A stretch of 64,000 nt of DNA from Nostocoides jenkinsii Ben 74 (GCF_001046875.1 NZ_HF571038.1:816214-880213), one strand, 5' to 3'; numbered from the stretch's first letter, positions 54,611 to 64,000 are shown. Numbers and translations: made by a program. The notes: generated by a model from the letters alone, not told the origin.

Positions 54611-55863
54611 GCGCGCCGTTGTCCCCCGCCGCGGCCCGGCGGATCTACTACACGCTGACCGTCACCCGTTGGTTCCCCGTCGGACTGATCGTCGGGATCT
54701 TCATCCTGCTGCAGACCGGCCGGGGCTTGAGCACCGCGCAGGCCCTGACGGCGGCCGCCACCTCCGGCCTGGTCTGCTTCGCGCTCGAACTGCCCACGAG
54801 CGGTTTCGCCGATGCTTTCGGGCGTCGAGCGGTCTACATCGCCGCCGCCGTCCTTAATGTCATCACGGCGCTCGCCTATGCCCTGGCGCAAAGCTTTTGG
54901 GCTTTCGTGCTCGCCGCGGCGCTGATGGGCGTCTTCCGGGCCTTGGATTCCGGGCCGCTCGAGGCCTGGTTCGTCGATGAGGTCCACGCGACGCACCCCG
55001 GCGCCGATGTCGATCAGGAGTTGTCCCGGTCCGGTTCGCTGCTCGGGATGGGGATGGCGCTCGGGGCGCTCGTCGGTGGAGCGCTGATCTGGTGGCATCC
55101 GTTCCGGTCGGCCCCGGCGATCGATCTCGCCGTCTGGTGCTTCGTCCTGCTCAACATCGTCCACCTCGTCGCCGTACTCGTCCTGCTGAAGGAGAGTTCG
55201 CGCCATCCGGAGGGCATGCGGCAGCGCGAACTTGTGTTGGCCTCGATGAAGCAGGCGCCTTCCGTCATCACTGGCGGTCTGAAACTGTTGGGGCGCAACA
55301 CGATTTTGCTGGGGATCGTCGCCGCGGAGGTGGCCTGGTCGATCGGCATGATCGCCTTCGAGTCGCTGCTGCCGCTGCGGCTTGAGGAGTTCCTCGGCTC
55401 GCAGCAGGCGGCGGGCGCCGCCATGGGGCCGATCGCCGCTGTGGGCTGGGCGATCTTCTCGCTCGGCACCTTCCTGGCCGGCATCGCCTCCAAGCGCTTC
55501 GGCGTCGCCCGCGCCGCGATGCTCGGTCGCCTGCTCAACGGGACCGGGGTCGTCATCATGGGCCTGTCGATCGGCCCGGCCAGCCTGATCGCCGCCTACC
55601 TGTTCACCTACACTGCGCACGGCCTCAACGGGCCCCCGCACGGGGCGCTGCTGCACCGGGAGGCCGAGGCGAGCAATCGCGCCACCGTGCTGTCGATCAA
55701 CTCGATGATGGCCTTCCTCGCCTTCGGCGTCGGCGCCCCTCTGGCCGGCCTCCTCGCCGACCGCACCTCGGTCGCGACGACGATGATCACGGTTGGCTTG
55801 ATCAGCCTGCTCGGCGTCGCCTGCTACCTCCCCGCCCGCCGCGCCGAGCTCGCCCGTGCCTGA
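54607..55863 (+). CDS. MFS transporter (drug efflux-like)
   Basis: 418 residues, about 12 helices. The loop 2-3 motif is SGFADAFGRRAVY near 62-74. The GTG start overlaps the regulator stop (GTGA). Context with a winged-helix repressor suggests an inducible exporter; the substrate is unknown. The C-terminus ends with a short basic tail. Confidence 0.87.
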   Translation: MSAPLSPAAARRIYYTLTVTRWFPVGLIVGIFILLQTGRGLSTAQALTAAATSGLVCFALELPTSGFADAFGRRAVYIAAAVLNVITALAYALAQSFWAFVLAAALMGVFRALDSGPLEAWFVDEVHATHPGADVDQELSRSGSLLGMGMALGALVGGALIWWHPFRSAPAIDLAVWCFVLLNIVHLVAVLVLLKESSRHPEGMRQRELVLASMKQAPSVITGGLKLLGRNTILLGIVAAEVAWSIGMIAFESLLPLRLEEFLGSQQAAGAAMGPIAAVGWAIFSLGTFLAGIASKRFGVARAAMLGRLLNGTGVVIMGLSIGPASLIAAYLFTYTAHGLNGPPHGALLHREAEASNRATVLSINSMMAFLAFGVGAPLAGLLADRTSVATTMITVGLISLLGVACYLPARRAELARA

Positions 55864-56119
55864 GGAATCAGTGCCATCTCTTTGCGGTTGACGCAGAGTG
55901 CGACACTGGGTCATGACAAATGGGCGGCCCTGGAAGCGGATGACCGAGTCTGCGCCCCAAAGTACCCGCGCGATGACGCCGGCCAGGGCGATTGCGGTGG
56001 CCGACCGGCGTGGCAGCCTGCGCGCGTGTGCCGGAAATCAACGCGGCACCTACGGCGCGGACTATCTTGAGCGACTACGCGAAGACTGGCCCCTCTAACG
56101 GCCCGGACACCCGGGGGAT
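55864..56119. other. Gap without a supportable gene
   Basis: No ribosome site, promoter pair or known family was recognised. A 66-codon reading frame (55898-56098, plus) ending YGADYLERLREDWPL has a helical look and might be the tail of a decayed gene, but nothing supports expression. Confidence 0.4.
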
Positions 56120-57441
56120 CCGCGCGCGCCGTGAGAAGTGCTCAGGCGGGGGGCGTCGCCGAGGTGGGAGCAATAGTGCGGCACGATCAGGTGACCTTCG
56201 GTCTGGAGGTCGGCGCGTATGCCGTGCCGCCCCAGAATCGCGGCCACCGCAGGACCGTCGAGCCGCCGCCGCGGCGAGTTCGCGCGCTAGGTCGAGCAGC
56301 GCGGTGCGGAATCCGGTCAGCTCTGATCGCACTTCCGCGGCAGATCGACCCGCTCATCGCCGACCACGCCGCGCAGTTGGCGGGTCTGCTCGTCATACGC
56401 GATCGCGATGCGGTCCTGCTCGGCGAGGACGGCAGTGAAGAGCAGTTTGGCGAGATTGTTCTCAGGATGTCGGCGACGCTGGAGAAGACCGGCCGCACAC
56501 CCTGGACCGGGAAGACGCCATTGCGATAGATCAGGTCGTGCACCGACGGATCGACCTCCACCTCGATCCCGAACCGCACGCGCACCGATTCGCGGACCCG
56601 CTCGCTCGCGGGCGATGAGTTCGACGAAGTCGGCATGCCGAAGCGAGGTATAGATCAAGTGGGTGTTGCCGGAGCGCGCCACCTGCTCGGGCTTGAACCG
56701 TTTGGTCAGCGCTGCCTTGATGTCCACCACCGTGACCTTGTCGGCATAGGCGGCGAAGACGTCCGCGTCGATGTCCGCCTCGGCGCCGCGCGTCGCCATC
56801 GCAAACGCCTCATCGAGGTTGCCACTGACGAGAATCAGGCTCCGCGAGCAGTCGATCGGCTCGTAAACCATCTTCAGGTTCTGCGCGCTTCGCGCCCGGG
56901 CAACCGCCTGATCCCACGTCAGCGCAGCCAGGGCTCGAGATCGTCGTCAAGGCGCAGCGTGTTCTTGAGGTCCCGGGCTTGCCAGATCCCGATCGTCGTG
57001 TCCGACACGTCCTCACCCGCCTTGCGCCGGCGGACCTGTTCGGCGGCTTGGTATGACAGTGAGGCGATGAGGTACTGCATGTCCGGGTTCTCCCGGCGCG
57101 CCAACCGGCCGTCGCTCAGCAACTCCCAAAAGTCACTGAACTTCGTGCTCGGGACCGGATTGCCTTCGTGGTCAAGGGTGTTGAAGCGCTGGTCGCCGCA
57201 CTAGATCGGTCTTGCCGACACCGGTCATCCCCCACAGGTTGATGATCGCGGGCCGCGAGAGCAGCTCTGGCGCGACGAACCACACGGTCACCGCGTCACA
57301 CAATTCGTCGATGATCCCGTCGATCCCGACGAAGTGTTCTTTGAGAGTGACGCGCGCCGCCTCCAGCCGCGCCCGACGAGCCGCGATGTCGGCGCGGTCC
57401 AGCGCGATGCGATTCGGCGCAAGCTCGCCCTCGACGCTCAT
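56120..57441 (-). pseudogene. Decayed AAA+ ATPase gene with several frameshifts
   Basis: Consecutive minus-strand pieces in changing frames join into one protein. From 57441 they are MSVEGELAPNRIALDRADIA, the Walker A in IINLWGMTGVGKTDLVRR (near 57210), then STKFSDFWELLSDGRLAR to LRLDDDLEPWLR (stop at 56919), then VYEPIDCSRSLILVSGNLDE to RHADFVELIARE, then GVFPVQGVRPVFSSVADIL, which resembles the C-domain of Clp-type ATPases, and a tail near 56190. At least three frame breaks (about 57200, 56900, 56610) and one more near 56450 exclude a functional product. The family is not further identified. Confidence 0.7.
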
Positions 57442-57584
57442 CCGGTCATGCTCCCATGCGCTCAACGTGGGCGTCCGGCCACAGCACACCCATACGACAC
57501 ACGGCGCAGCCGCAGGTTGCGATCCGGCCACGATCCGGGGCGGCCTCCCCACCGCTGACACCAGGCTGCCGGTAGGTTTCGCGC

Positions 57585-58325
57585 ATGGCGGAACCCCTCG
57601 TCGTCCTGTCGGGCGTCAATAAGCACTTCGGTGACCTGCACGTGCTCCGCGATATCAACCTGTCGGTTGATCGCGGCGAGGTGGTGATCGTGATCGGGCC
57701 GTCCGGCTCCGGCAAGTCGACGATGTGCCGCACGATCAATCGTCTGGAGACCTTCGAGAGCGGGTCTATCACCATCGACGGCAAGCCCCTGCCCCAGGAG
57801 GGCAAGGAGCTAGCGCAATTGCGCGCCGATGTCGGCATGGTCTTTCAGTCATTCAACCTGTTTGCACACAAGACGATTCTCGACAACGTCACCCTTGGCC
57901 CGATCAAGGTGCGCAAGAAGGCGAAGGCTGCCGCCGAAAAGGAAGCGATGGCCTTGTTGGAGCGGGTCGGCGTCGCCCATCAGGCGCAGAAATATCCCGC
58001 CCAACTCTCCGGCGGTCAGCAGCAGCGGGTCGCTATTGCGCGCAGCCTCGCCATGGAACCCAAGGTCATGCTGTTTGACGAGCCGACGTCCGCGCTCGAC
58101 CCGGAAATGATCAATGAGGTCTTGGACGTCATGATCGGCCTCGCCAAAGATGGCATGACAATGATCGTCGTCACCCACGAGATGGGTTTCGCCCGGAAGG
58201 CGGCCAACCGCGTGGTCTTCATGGCCGACGGCCAAATCGTCGAGCAGGCCACCCCCGAAGAGTTCTTCACCAACGCGCAGTCCAATCGCGCGAAGGACTT
58301 CCTCGCCAAGATCCTCACGCACTGA
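57585..58325 (+). CDS. gluA: Glutamate-type ABC transporter ATP-binding protein
   Basis: 246 residues. Walker A is GPSGSGKST near 36, the signature is [16 protein letters not shown] near 142, and Walker B is [14 protein letters not shown] near 163. This length and [20 protein letters not shown] mark the polar amino acid importer class. TAGGTT sits 6 bases before the ATG (leaderless). It is the first gene of a gluABCD-type operon. Confidence 0.93.
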   Translation: MAEPLVVLSGVNKHFGDLHVLRDINLSVDRGEVVIVIGPSGSGKSTMCRTINRLETFESGSITIDGKPLPQEGKELAQLRADVGMVFQSFNLFAHKTILDNVTLGPIKVRKKAKAAAEKEAMALLERVGVAHQAQKYPAQLSGGQQQRVAIARSLAMEPKVMLFDEPTSALDPEMINEVLDVMIGLAKDGMTMIVVTHEMGFARKAANRVVFMADGQIVEQATPEEFFTNAQSNRAKDFLAKILTH

Positions 58326-58356
58326 CCTCAGCACCAGCACCGAAGGGAACCAATCA

Positions 58357-59172
58357 ATGAAGATCTCTCGTTTCGCAGCTCTCGCGGGTGCCGCATCGCT
58401 CGCGGTGGGCCTCAGCGCCTGCGGCGGCGGTGGCGGCGCCTCAGGTGGTGACTCGATCAAGATCGGCATCAAGTTCGACCAGCCCGGCCTGGGTCTGAAC
58501 GACGCCGGCAAGTACAGCGGCTTCGACGTCGATGTCGCGAACTACGTCGCCAAGGAACTCGGCAAGACCAAGGTCACCTTCGTCCAGGCCCCGAGCAAGC
58601 AGCGCGAAGACCTCATCGCGACCGGCCAGGTGGATCTGATCTTTGCGACCTACTCCATCACCGACGCCCGCAAGGAGAAGGTCTCTTTCGCCGGTCCCTA
58701 CTTCATCGCCGGCCAGGACCTCCTGGTGGCCGCCGACAGCACCATCACCGGGCCCAAGGACCTCGACGGCAAGAAGCTGTGCTCGGTCACCGGCTCGACG
58801 TCGGCGGACAACGTCAAGAAGGACTACCCCGGCGTTCAGCTGCAGAACTTCGACACCTACTCCAAGTGTTTGGACTTGGTCGTCAACGGCCAGCTCGACG
58901 CCCTCACCACCGACAACACTATCCTTGCCGGGTATGCCGCGCAGCCGGCTTACAAGGGCAAGCTCAAGGTCGTCGGTGCTCCCTTCTCGGAGGAGCGTTA
59001 CGGCGTCGGCCTGAAGAAGGGTGACGTCGAGCTGTGCAAGAAGGTCAACACCGCTCTGGAGAAGATGGTCAGCTCCGGGGAGTGGCAGAAGGCCGTCGAC
59101 AAGAACTTCGGCCCGGCCGGGTTCAAGGTGGATTCGGCCACCAACCCGCCGAAGCCGGACGCCTGTTCCTGA
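58357..59172 (+). CDS. gluB: Glutamate-type ABC transporter substrate-binding lipoprotein
   Basis: 271 residues. The lipobox GLSACGGG puts the lipidated Cys near residue 22. The SBP-bac-3 fold is seen in YSGFDVDVANYVAKELG near 50-66, TYSITDARKEKVSFAGPYF near 100-118 and a final KVNTALEKMVSSGEWQ. AAGGGAA lies upstream. The ligand is probably glutamate or a related polar amino acid, judged from operon type. Confidence 0.92.
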   Translation: MKISRFAALAGAASLAVGLSACGGGGGASGGDSIKIGIKFDQPGLGLNDAGKYSGFDVDVANYVAKELGKTKVTFVQAPSKQREDLIATGQVDLIFATYSITDARKEKVSFAGPYFIAGQDLLVAADSTITGPKDLDGKKLCSVTGSTSADNVKKDYPGVQLQNFDTYSKCLDLVVNGQLDALTTDNTILAGYAAQPAYKGKLKVVGAPFSEERYGVGLKKGDVELCKKVNTALEKMVSSGEWQKAVDKNFGPAGFKVDSATNPPKPDACS

Positions 59173-59271
59173 CCCTCTCGAACTGAAGCGGCCGACCGGA
59201 GGCGATGCACGGCATACGCCCCGGTCGGCCGAGTTCGGACCCCCGACCCCCGCGCGGAAGAAGAGTGACCC

Positions 59272-59952
59272 ATGGGTGAACTGTTCGCTCAGTTCGACGT
59301 TTGGAGTGCCTTCGGGCAGACCCTCTATCTCGCGTTCTTCTCGGCCATCGGGGCGCTGATCATCGGCACGATCCTGGCGATCATGCGCGTCGGGCCGGTG
59401 GGAATCTTCAACAAGGCGGGCGCGGCATACGTCAATCTCGTGCGCAACACGCCGCTGACGTTGATAATCACCTTCTGCCTGATCGCGCTGCATTACCAAC
59501 TCAAGATCTACCTCGCGCCCGAGGACAGCCCTACCTCCATCGTCGACAATGGCGTGCGCTGGGCGATCGTCGGCTTGACGGTCTACCACGCGGCCTTCGT
59601 CTGCGAGGCGTTGCGCAGCGGCATCAACACCGTTCCGACGGGGCAAGCCGAAGCGGCCCGCTCGATCGGTCTCACGTTCACTCAGAGCCTGCGCGAAGTC
59701 GTTCTCCCCCAGGCATTTAGAGGAGCGATCGCACCCATGGCATCGGTGCTGATCGCGCTCATCAAGAACACGACGGTCGCCTACGCCATCGGGGTCGCGG
59801 AGACGGCGGCCTTCATGCGCGACGGGCTGGAGTTCCGGCCGGATCTGAGTTTCCTGATCTTCGTCCTGGTGGCCGGATTCTTCGTCCTGCTGACGATGCC
59901 GCTTGGCATCGCGCTCACCCACCTCTCCCAGCGCCTGGCGGTGAAGCGATGA
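59272..59952 (+). CDS. gluC: Amino acid ABC transporter permease (GluC)
   Basis: 226 residues, about five helices. VYHAAFVCEALRSGINTVPTGQAEAARSIGL near 103-133 (quoted only by its ends: VYHAAFVCEAL and GQAEAARSIGL) is the EAA loop that contacts the ATPase. VNLVRNTPLTL near 56 is the usual family segment. The stop overlaps gluD by 4 bases. Confidence 0.92.
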   Translation: MGELFAQFDVWSAFGQTLYLAFFSAIGALIIGTILAIMRVGPVGIFNKAGAAYVNLVRNTPLTLIITFCLIALHYQLKIYLAPEDSPTSIVDNGVRWAIVGLTVYHAAFVCEALRSGINTVPTGQAEAARSIGLTFTQSLREVVLPQAFRGAIAPMASVLIALIKNTTVAYAIGVAETAAFMRDGLEFRPDLSFLIFVLVAGFFVLLTMPLGIALTHLSQRLAVKR

Positions 59953-60893
59953 GTTCCTCTGTCCTGTTCGACGCCCCCGGTCCCCGCGGGCAGCGCCGCA
60001 ATCAGATCATCGCCGTTATCGGTGGGGTGCTCCTGCTCGCGCTCGCCGTGCTGGTGATCCGCGCGCTCTACAACAACGGCGAGTTCACCTCGGCGAAGTG
60101 GAGTCCGTTCGGCCAATGGTCGACGTGGCGGTTCTATCTGCTCCTCGGCATCTGGAACACCATCAAAGCCGCGGTCGCCGCGGTGGCATTGGCGATGGCC
60201 TTCGGGTTCGTCTTCGGCGTGGGCCGCCTCTCGCAGAATCGCGCGATCCGCTGGATCAGCGGGGCGATCGTGGAGTTCTGCCGGGCCGTTCCCGTGCTGA
60301 TCATGATGATCTTCTTCTTCGGGATCTATGCCTACAACGGCGTCTTCCCCGCCGCCTGGAATCCGTTCGCGGCTGTCGTCACCGCTCTCACGCTCTACAA
60401 CGGCGCGGTCATCGCCGAACTCGTGCGCTCCGGCGTCTTCGGGCTCCCCAAGGGACAGGCAGAAGCTGGCTTGTCGATCGGGCTGACCCCGAGCCAGACC
60501 CTCGTGCAGATCCAGTTGCCGCAGGCCATCACGGCCATGCTGCCGGCGCTGGTGAGCCAGTTGGTCGTCATCCTGAAGGACACTGCGCTGGGCACGATCA
60601 TCACGTATCCCGAGTTGCTCCAGCAGGCGCAAAACCTCGCCTCCGCCCGATCCAATGTGATCCCCGCGCTACTGGTCGCCGCCGCGCTTTTTATCGGCAT
60701 CAACTACCTCCTCACCCTGCTCGCGGGCCGGCTTGAAGCCCGCATCAACCGCCGCGGCCACACCGCCGGCGCCGCCATCGGTCGCGCCCCGACCGTCCCC
60801 GGAGCCCCGATCGATCAGGGTGCCGCCGCCGCCATGACGCCGCACGAGGCCCGCGATGCCGCGGCGAAGGCCGGCCCGCAGGACCGCGTCTGA
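59949..60893 (+). CDS. gluD: Amino acid ABC transporter permease (GluD)
   Basis: 314 residues. IVEFCRAVPVLIMMIFFF near 106 and the EAA loop GQAEAGLSIGLTPSQTL near 168 pair it with GluC in the channel. The last 50 residues are a cytoplasmic Ala/Pro-rich tail. ATGA overlap with gluC. It is the last gene of the operon and convergent with the GH13-like gene, 24 bp away. Confidence 0.92.
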   Translation: MSSSVLFDAPGPRGQRRNQIIAVIGGVLLLALAVLVIRALYNNGEFTSAKWSPFGQWSTWRFYLLLGIWNTIKAAVAAVALAMAFGFVFGVGRLSQNRAIRWISGAIVEFCRAVPVLIMMIFFFGIYAYNGVFPAAWNPFAAVVTALTLYNGAVIAELVRSGVFGLPKGQAEAGLSIGLTPSQTLVQIQLPQAITAMLPALVSQLVVILKDTALGTIITYPELLQQAQNLASARSNVIPALLVAAALFIGINYLLTLLAGRLEARINRRGHTAGAAIGRAPTVPGAPIDQGAAAAMTPHEARDAAAKAGPQDRV

Positions 60894-60917
60894 CCTATCC
60901 CCGCCGCAGGGCGGCGA

Positions 60918-63086
60918 TCAGAACGGAAGGTCGATGCCCAGCGCTCCGGTCGCCGGCGTGAACGAGATGGTCAGCGGGAGCGGCCCGGCGTCGAACCAAC
61001 CCACGCTCTCCCCGTCTGCACCCGGATAGCCGCCCGCACCGAACGTCTCCGTCCCGGCGACATTCGCGGCCACGCTGACCTGGTAGCTCCCGCCGGTCAA
61101 CTTCGGTGACGTCCAGGTGAACGTCCCGTCGCCGTCGGGGTCGATCAACCGCGTTCGCGCACAGTCGGGTTGATCGTCATACGCACAGCCGACCTCCTTT
61201 TGGAAGTCGCCGATAGCCGTGAAGACCTCATCGGGACTCGCCGCTCGCCCCTGGGTCGCCTTGGTGGACGACACCACCACATTCCCCCGGACAGCCCGGG
61301 CCACGGCCACCAATTCCAGCTCGGTTCCCGGTGCCTCCGGAGTCGAAACCATCGAGACGTATGGCGCATGGCTCCCTCCTGGGACCACCCGCCAATCGCT
61401 CGTCCCGGCCGGGCGGACGGCGAACGCGAGCGCCCCTACCGGTCCGGTCACCTCGGCCGCTACCGGCATGGCGACTTGGGCAAAGCTCGCCGGCCGGGCC
61501 GATACCTGCACCGTCACCGGGATCGTCGACGGGACGGGGCGATCGGCCTTCAACACCGACACTCCGACCTTGTCCAGCGAGACCTTGACCGCGCCCTCGC
61601 CGGTGGCGTCCGTGACGACCGGTTCGGAGACCGCCGAGCCGAAGATCGGCGTGAAGCTCGCCCCGGGAGTCTCGGCGACGATCGAAACGCGTCGGTCCTG
61701 GCCGGGGTTGCGCACGACGAGGTACTCCACCCCGGTGTCTGGATCGATACGAGACACGACGCCGATGCCGACTTCTTGGTCGTCGACGCCGCGGAACAGT
61801 TCGCGCTGGGAGCCACTGACCAATGCCGGGTTGGCCGCGCGCAGCGCCGCGAGTTCGGCGACATAGGCCGCGACCGGGTGCGTCACGTCGTAGCGATCGC
61901 GCGCGCCCGCGGCGCCACCGACGACAACTGCCTTGGCAAAGGCGGGCATCCGGGTCGCGAACTGGTCGCGGGGCCAGCCGTTTCCGGCGTCCACGCGCGT
62001 CAGACCTTGCTCGATTCCCGCCGGGATCATCGGCTGCCCGCCGAGCAGGAACAGGTCGCCGAGGGCCAGTTTGAGCCGTTCGACGAGTCCGGCCTTCGCC
62101 GGCTCGTTCAGGCGTCCCTCGTCCACCGTCAGCCCCCACCACGGAATCACGGTGGCGGCGTCCGGGAAGCCTTCCGCGGGAAGCTCACCCCCGAAGCGGT
62201 CGACGGCCCAGTCGGTCCAGTCATTCGACAGGGGCACCAGCCCGCTCGCCCTGACGAGCGCCCGCGGTGTCCCGACCTTCTCCGGACCCGTGTCGGCGTA
62301 GACGGACACGGACTGACCGAGGTGGGCCGCGGCATACGAACGCCATTGGGAGGCGGCCACGGACCACCACGACATCTGCGCGCGCTGAGGCTGCCTGAAA
62401 AGCGCGTCGGCGGGCCGAATCCGGAAGCCGTCGATGCCCGTGTCGAGCCAGCGGTTTGCGGTGACGGCGGTGGCGGGTTCGCCGTCCAGGACCACGTCGA
62501 GCACCACGCGCAGAGTGCGCTCGTGCGCCGCGGACACCAGCGCCCGCAGATCCTCCTCGGTCCCATACCGCGGGTCGATGGCCTCGGCGCCAACCACATC
62601 GACCGTGAGGCGGGGCGGTGAGTCCGTCGGAGCAGCCCAGATGGGGCCGAGCACGATCGTGGTCACGCCGAGCTCGGCGAGATAGTCCAGGCGGGCCGTC
62701 ACCCCAGCCAGGTCCCCGCCGTGGAAGTAGTCAGCGCGGGTGGGGTCGAAGCCGGTCTTTTCGGGACCGCCCGTGCGGCCTCCCTCGTCGTTGCTCGGAT
62801 CGCCATTGGCGAAGCGGTCGACCGTGAGTTCATAGAAGAGGTCCGGTCGGGCCGGTGCCACGGCGGCCAGGATGGTGTCGATCTCCTTCTCGGACAGCGT
62901 GACCGGTCCGCTGGAGCGGACGTCTCGCACCCCTGGGGTCGCGGTGTTGGCGTCGGGTGCTCCGGCGCTCGGCGATGCGACGCCCGGTGACGGCGAGTCG
63001 AGGTGGCGCCACGCGGCATACGCCATCCCCAGCAGCATCACGAGGGCGAGGGCGAGGACCGTTCGCAGGCGGGCAACTCGTCCCAT
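60918..63086 (-). CDS. Membrane-anchored GH13-like protein with degenerate active site
   Basis: 722 residues. An N-terminal signal anchor (TVLALALVMLLGMAYAAW) is followed by an alpha-amylase-type start (PDLFYELTVDRFANGDPSND, then YFHGGDLAGVTARLDYLAELG). The catalytic landmarks are lost. After VVLDVVL the Asn-His and the whole B domain are missing. The nucleophile motif GFRxD reads GFRIRPADAL, and the acid Glu strand reads VSVYADTG. Beta-sandwich domains follow (about 430-722). It probably binds alpha-glucans or has a regulatory or structural role rather than hydrolysing them. Confidence 0.8.
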   Translation of the reverse strand: MGRVARLRTVLALALVMLLGMAYAAWRHLDSPSPGVASPSAGAPDANTATPGVRDVRSSGPVTLSEKEIDTILAAVAPARPDLFYELTVDRFANGDPSNDEGGRTGGPEKTGFDPTRADYFHGGDLAGVTARLDYLAELGVTTIVLGPIWAAPTDSPPRLTVDVVGAEAIDPRYGTEEDLRALVSAAHERTLRVVLDVVLDGEPATAVTANRWLDTGIDGFRIRPADALFRQPQRAQMSWWSVAASQWRSYAAAHLGQSVSVYADTGPEKVGTPRALVRASGLVPLSNDWTDWAVDRFGGELPAEGFPDAATVIPWWGLTVDEGRLNEPAKAGLVERLKLALGDLFLLGGQPMIPAGIEQGLTRVDAGNGWPRDQFATRMPAFAKAVVVGGAAGARDRYDVTHPVAAYVAELAALRAANPALVSGSQRELFRGVDDQEVGIGVVSRIDPDTGVEYLVVRNPGQDRRVSIVAETPGASFTPIFGSAVSEPVVTDATGEGAVKVSLDKVGVSVLKADRPVPSTIPVTVQVSARPASFAQVAMPVAAEVTGPVGALAFAVRPAGTSDWRVVPGGSHAPYVSMVSTPEAPGTELELVAVARAVRGNVVVSSTKATQGRAASPDEVFTAIGDFQKEVGCAYDDQPDCARTRLIDPDGDGTFTWTSPKLTGGSYQVSVAANVAGTETFGAGGYPGADGESVGWFDAGPLPLTISFTPATGALGIDLPF

Positions 63087-63113
63087 TGCCGCACTCTAGT
63101 GATGTGGGGCCCG

Positions 63114-63755
63114 TCAGCCACGCAGCCACGTGAGAACGGCAAGCACGCGGCGATGGTCGTCTACCGCAACGGGCAGATCGAGCTTGGTGAAGATGTTGTT
63201 GATGTGCTTGGCCACGGCCTTCTCGGTGATGACCAAGGCGGCGGCGATGGCCCCATTCGAGCGACCCTGAGCGATCAATTCCATCACTTCCCGTTCGCGC
63301 GGGGAGAGCCGGTCGACGGGTTGCGCCCGCGGCCGATTCATCAGTGCGGCAACGACTTCTGGGTCGAGCACGGTGCCACCGGCGGCAACCCGACGCACGC
63401 TATCGACAAACTCCGTGGTGTCCGCGACCCGGTCTTTCAGTAGGTAACCGATGGCGCCGTCGCCCGAAGCGAGGAGCTCGCGGGCATACAACTGCTCGAC
63501 ATACTGGCTGAGGACCACCACCGGGAAGCCGGGGCGCGCGGCTCTCGCCGCGATCGCCGCCCGCAGACCCTCGTCACTGAACGTCGGTGGCAGCCGAACG
63601 TCAAGGATCGCGACGTCGACGTCCGGTCGTTGCAATGCCTCGGCCAGCCCGTCCGTGCCGGCGAGAGCCTCGACGACCTGGCAGTCGTAGGCCGCGAGCA
63701 GCCGGGTCAGGCCATCCCGGAGGAGGGCGTGGTCTTCGGCGACAACCACCCGCAT
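63114..63755 (-). CDS. NarL/LuxR-type response regulator
   Basis: 213 residues. The receiver domain has Glu-Asp at the start (VVVAEDHALLRDG), the phosphoacceptor Asp near 53 in VDVAILDVRLPP and a Lys in GYLLKDRVAD near 105. The DNA-binding domain is LSPREREVMELIAQGRSN near 150. It is partner of the kinase gene just upstream, with which it overlaps by 49 bp. Confidence 0.93.
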   Translation of the reverse strand: MRVVVAEDHALLRDGLTRLLAAYDCQVVEALAGTDGLAEALQRPDVDVAILDVRLPPTFSDEGLRAAIAARAARPGFPVVVLSQYVEQLYARELLASGDGAIGYLLKDRVADTTEFVDSVRRVAAGGTVLDPEVVAALMNRPRAQPVDRLSPREREVMELIAQGRSNGAIAAALVITEKAVAKHINNIFTKLDLPVAVDDHRRVLAVLTWLRG

Positions 63756-64000
63756 GGCACCTCCACCGTGATCACTGTCGGCCCGCCAACCGGACTCGAC
63801 ACCTCCATCGTGCCGTCAAATGCCGCCAACCGGCGCGCGATACCCGCCAGACCGGTCCCTCGATCGACGCGCGCGCCGCCGCGACCGTCGTCACCCACTT
63901 GCACCCGCAACACGTCCTCGCGCGCCCCGATCACGACCCAGGCCGCGGTCGCGCCGGAGTGCTTCACGGCGTTCGCCAGGAATTCGGCAGTCGCGAAATA
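63707..64000 (-). CDS. Sensor histidine kinase, C-terminal part (cut by window edge)
   Basis: 98 codons are inside the window, without the start. The HATPase domain is visible: the N box AEFLANAVKHSGATAA, then VGDDGRGG and GTGLAGIARRLAAFDG, ending VEVPCGW and a short tail. This arrangement is the HisKA_3 (NarX/DesK) type that pairs with LuxR-type regulators. The 49-bp overlap with the regulator gene indicates coupled translation. Confidence 0.88.
   Translation of the reverse strand, partial: YFATAEFLANAVKHSGATAAWVVIGAREDVLRVQVGDDGRGGARVDRGTGLAGIARRLAAFDGTMEVSSPVGGPTVITVEVPCGWLSPKTTPSSGMA

Noticed and set aside
60918-63086. Active pullulanase or alpha-amylase
   Set aside because: The GH13 catalytic Asp and Glu and the B domain cannot be found, so an active-enzyme name would be misleading.

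Overview
The window is high-GC DNA from an actinobacterium. Gene content and order point to Micrococcales, probably the Intrasporangiaceae/Dermatophilaceae group. The evidence is a purine nucleoside phosphorylase and pmmB-type mutase pair, an add-deoA-cdd run with a BMP/Nup nucleoside ABC transporter, xseAB next to a DUF4245 gene, a gluABCD operon, and many apparently leaderless genes. The taxon is an inference; no rRNA or tRNA gene was seen. Positions of short sites were counted by hand and may be off by a base or two.

Left third (1-24 kb), nucleoside salvage. PNP and a phospho-sugar mutase split nucleosides and move the sugar phosphate. DeoC plus two aldehyde dehydrogenases (one lacking the catalytic half) take deoxyribose-5-phosphate to glyceraldehyde-3-phosphate and onward from acetaldehyde. 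A uridine-kinase-like enzyme, adenosine deaminase, thymidine phosphorylase and cytidine deaminase complete salvage, fed by a BMP-type ABC importer. This block is interrupted by a secreted-protein pair (subtilase-like accessory domains without a protease, then an S53 peptidase), by an operon joining a FucP-like permease to an orphan sugar-binding lipoprotein, and by a MazEF-like toxin-antitoxin pair between deoA and cdd.

Middle (24-31.8 kb): an M20 amidohydrolase, GDP-mannose pyrophosphorylase, YihY/BrkB membrane protein, 2H phosphoesterase, trpS, galactokinase, an RraA-like protein and an aminotransferase. From 31.8 to 38.1 kb lies an accessory island: a frameshifted methyltransferase remnant, a TetR/membrane-protein divergent pair, a broken and partly inverted MFS gene, an excisionase-like protein, a tyrosine integrase, a frameshifted small gene, and a HindIII-family restriction endonuclease with its methyltransferase. 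Core genes resume with ychF.

Right third (38-64 kb): GH36 alpha-galactosidase, Nudix hydrolase, rmuC, ispH, xseAB, DUF4245, a PfkB kinase, class I fumarase, carbonic anhydrase, a MOSC protein, glmM, rpsI/rplM, an ArsR-MFS pair, a decayed AAA+ ATPase gene, gluABCD, a catalytically degenerate GH13 protein and a two-component system cut by the window edge.

Two DNA-level signals cut across the genes. One is a dispersed 10-mer, GTATGCCGCG, present about 30 times on both strands and in several reading frames. The other is a set of intergenic arrays in which short units repeat every 19-20 bp and are then mirrored. Neither is explained by the annotated genes.
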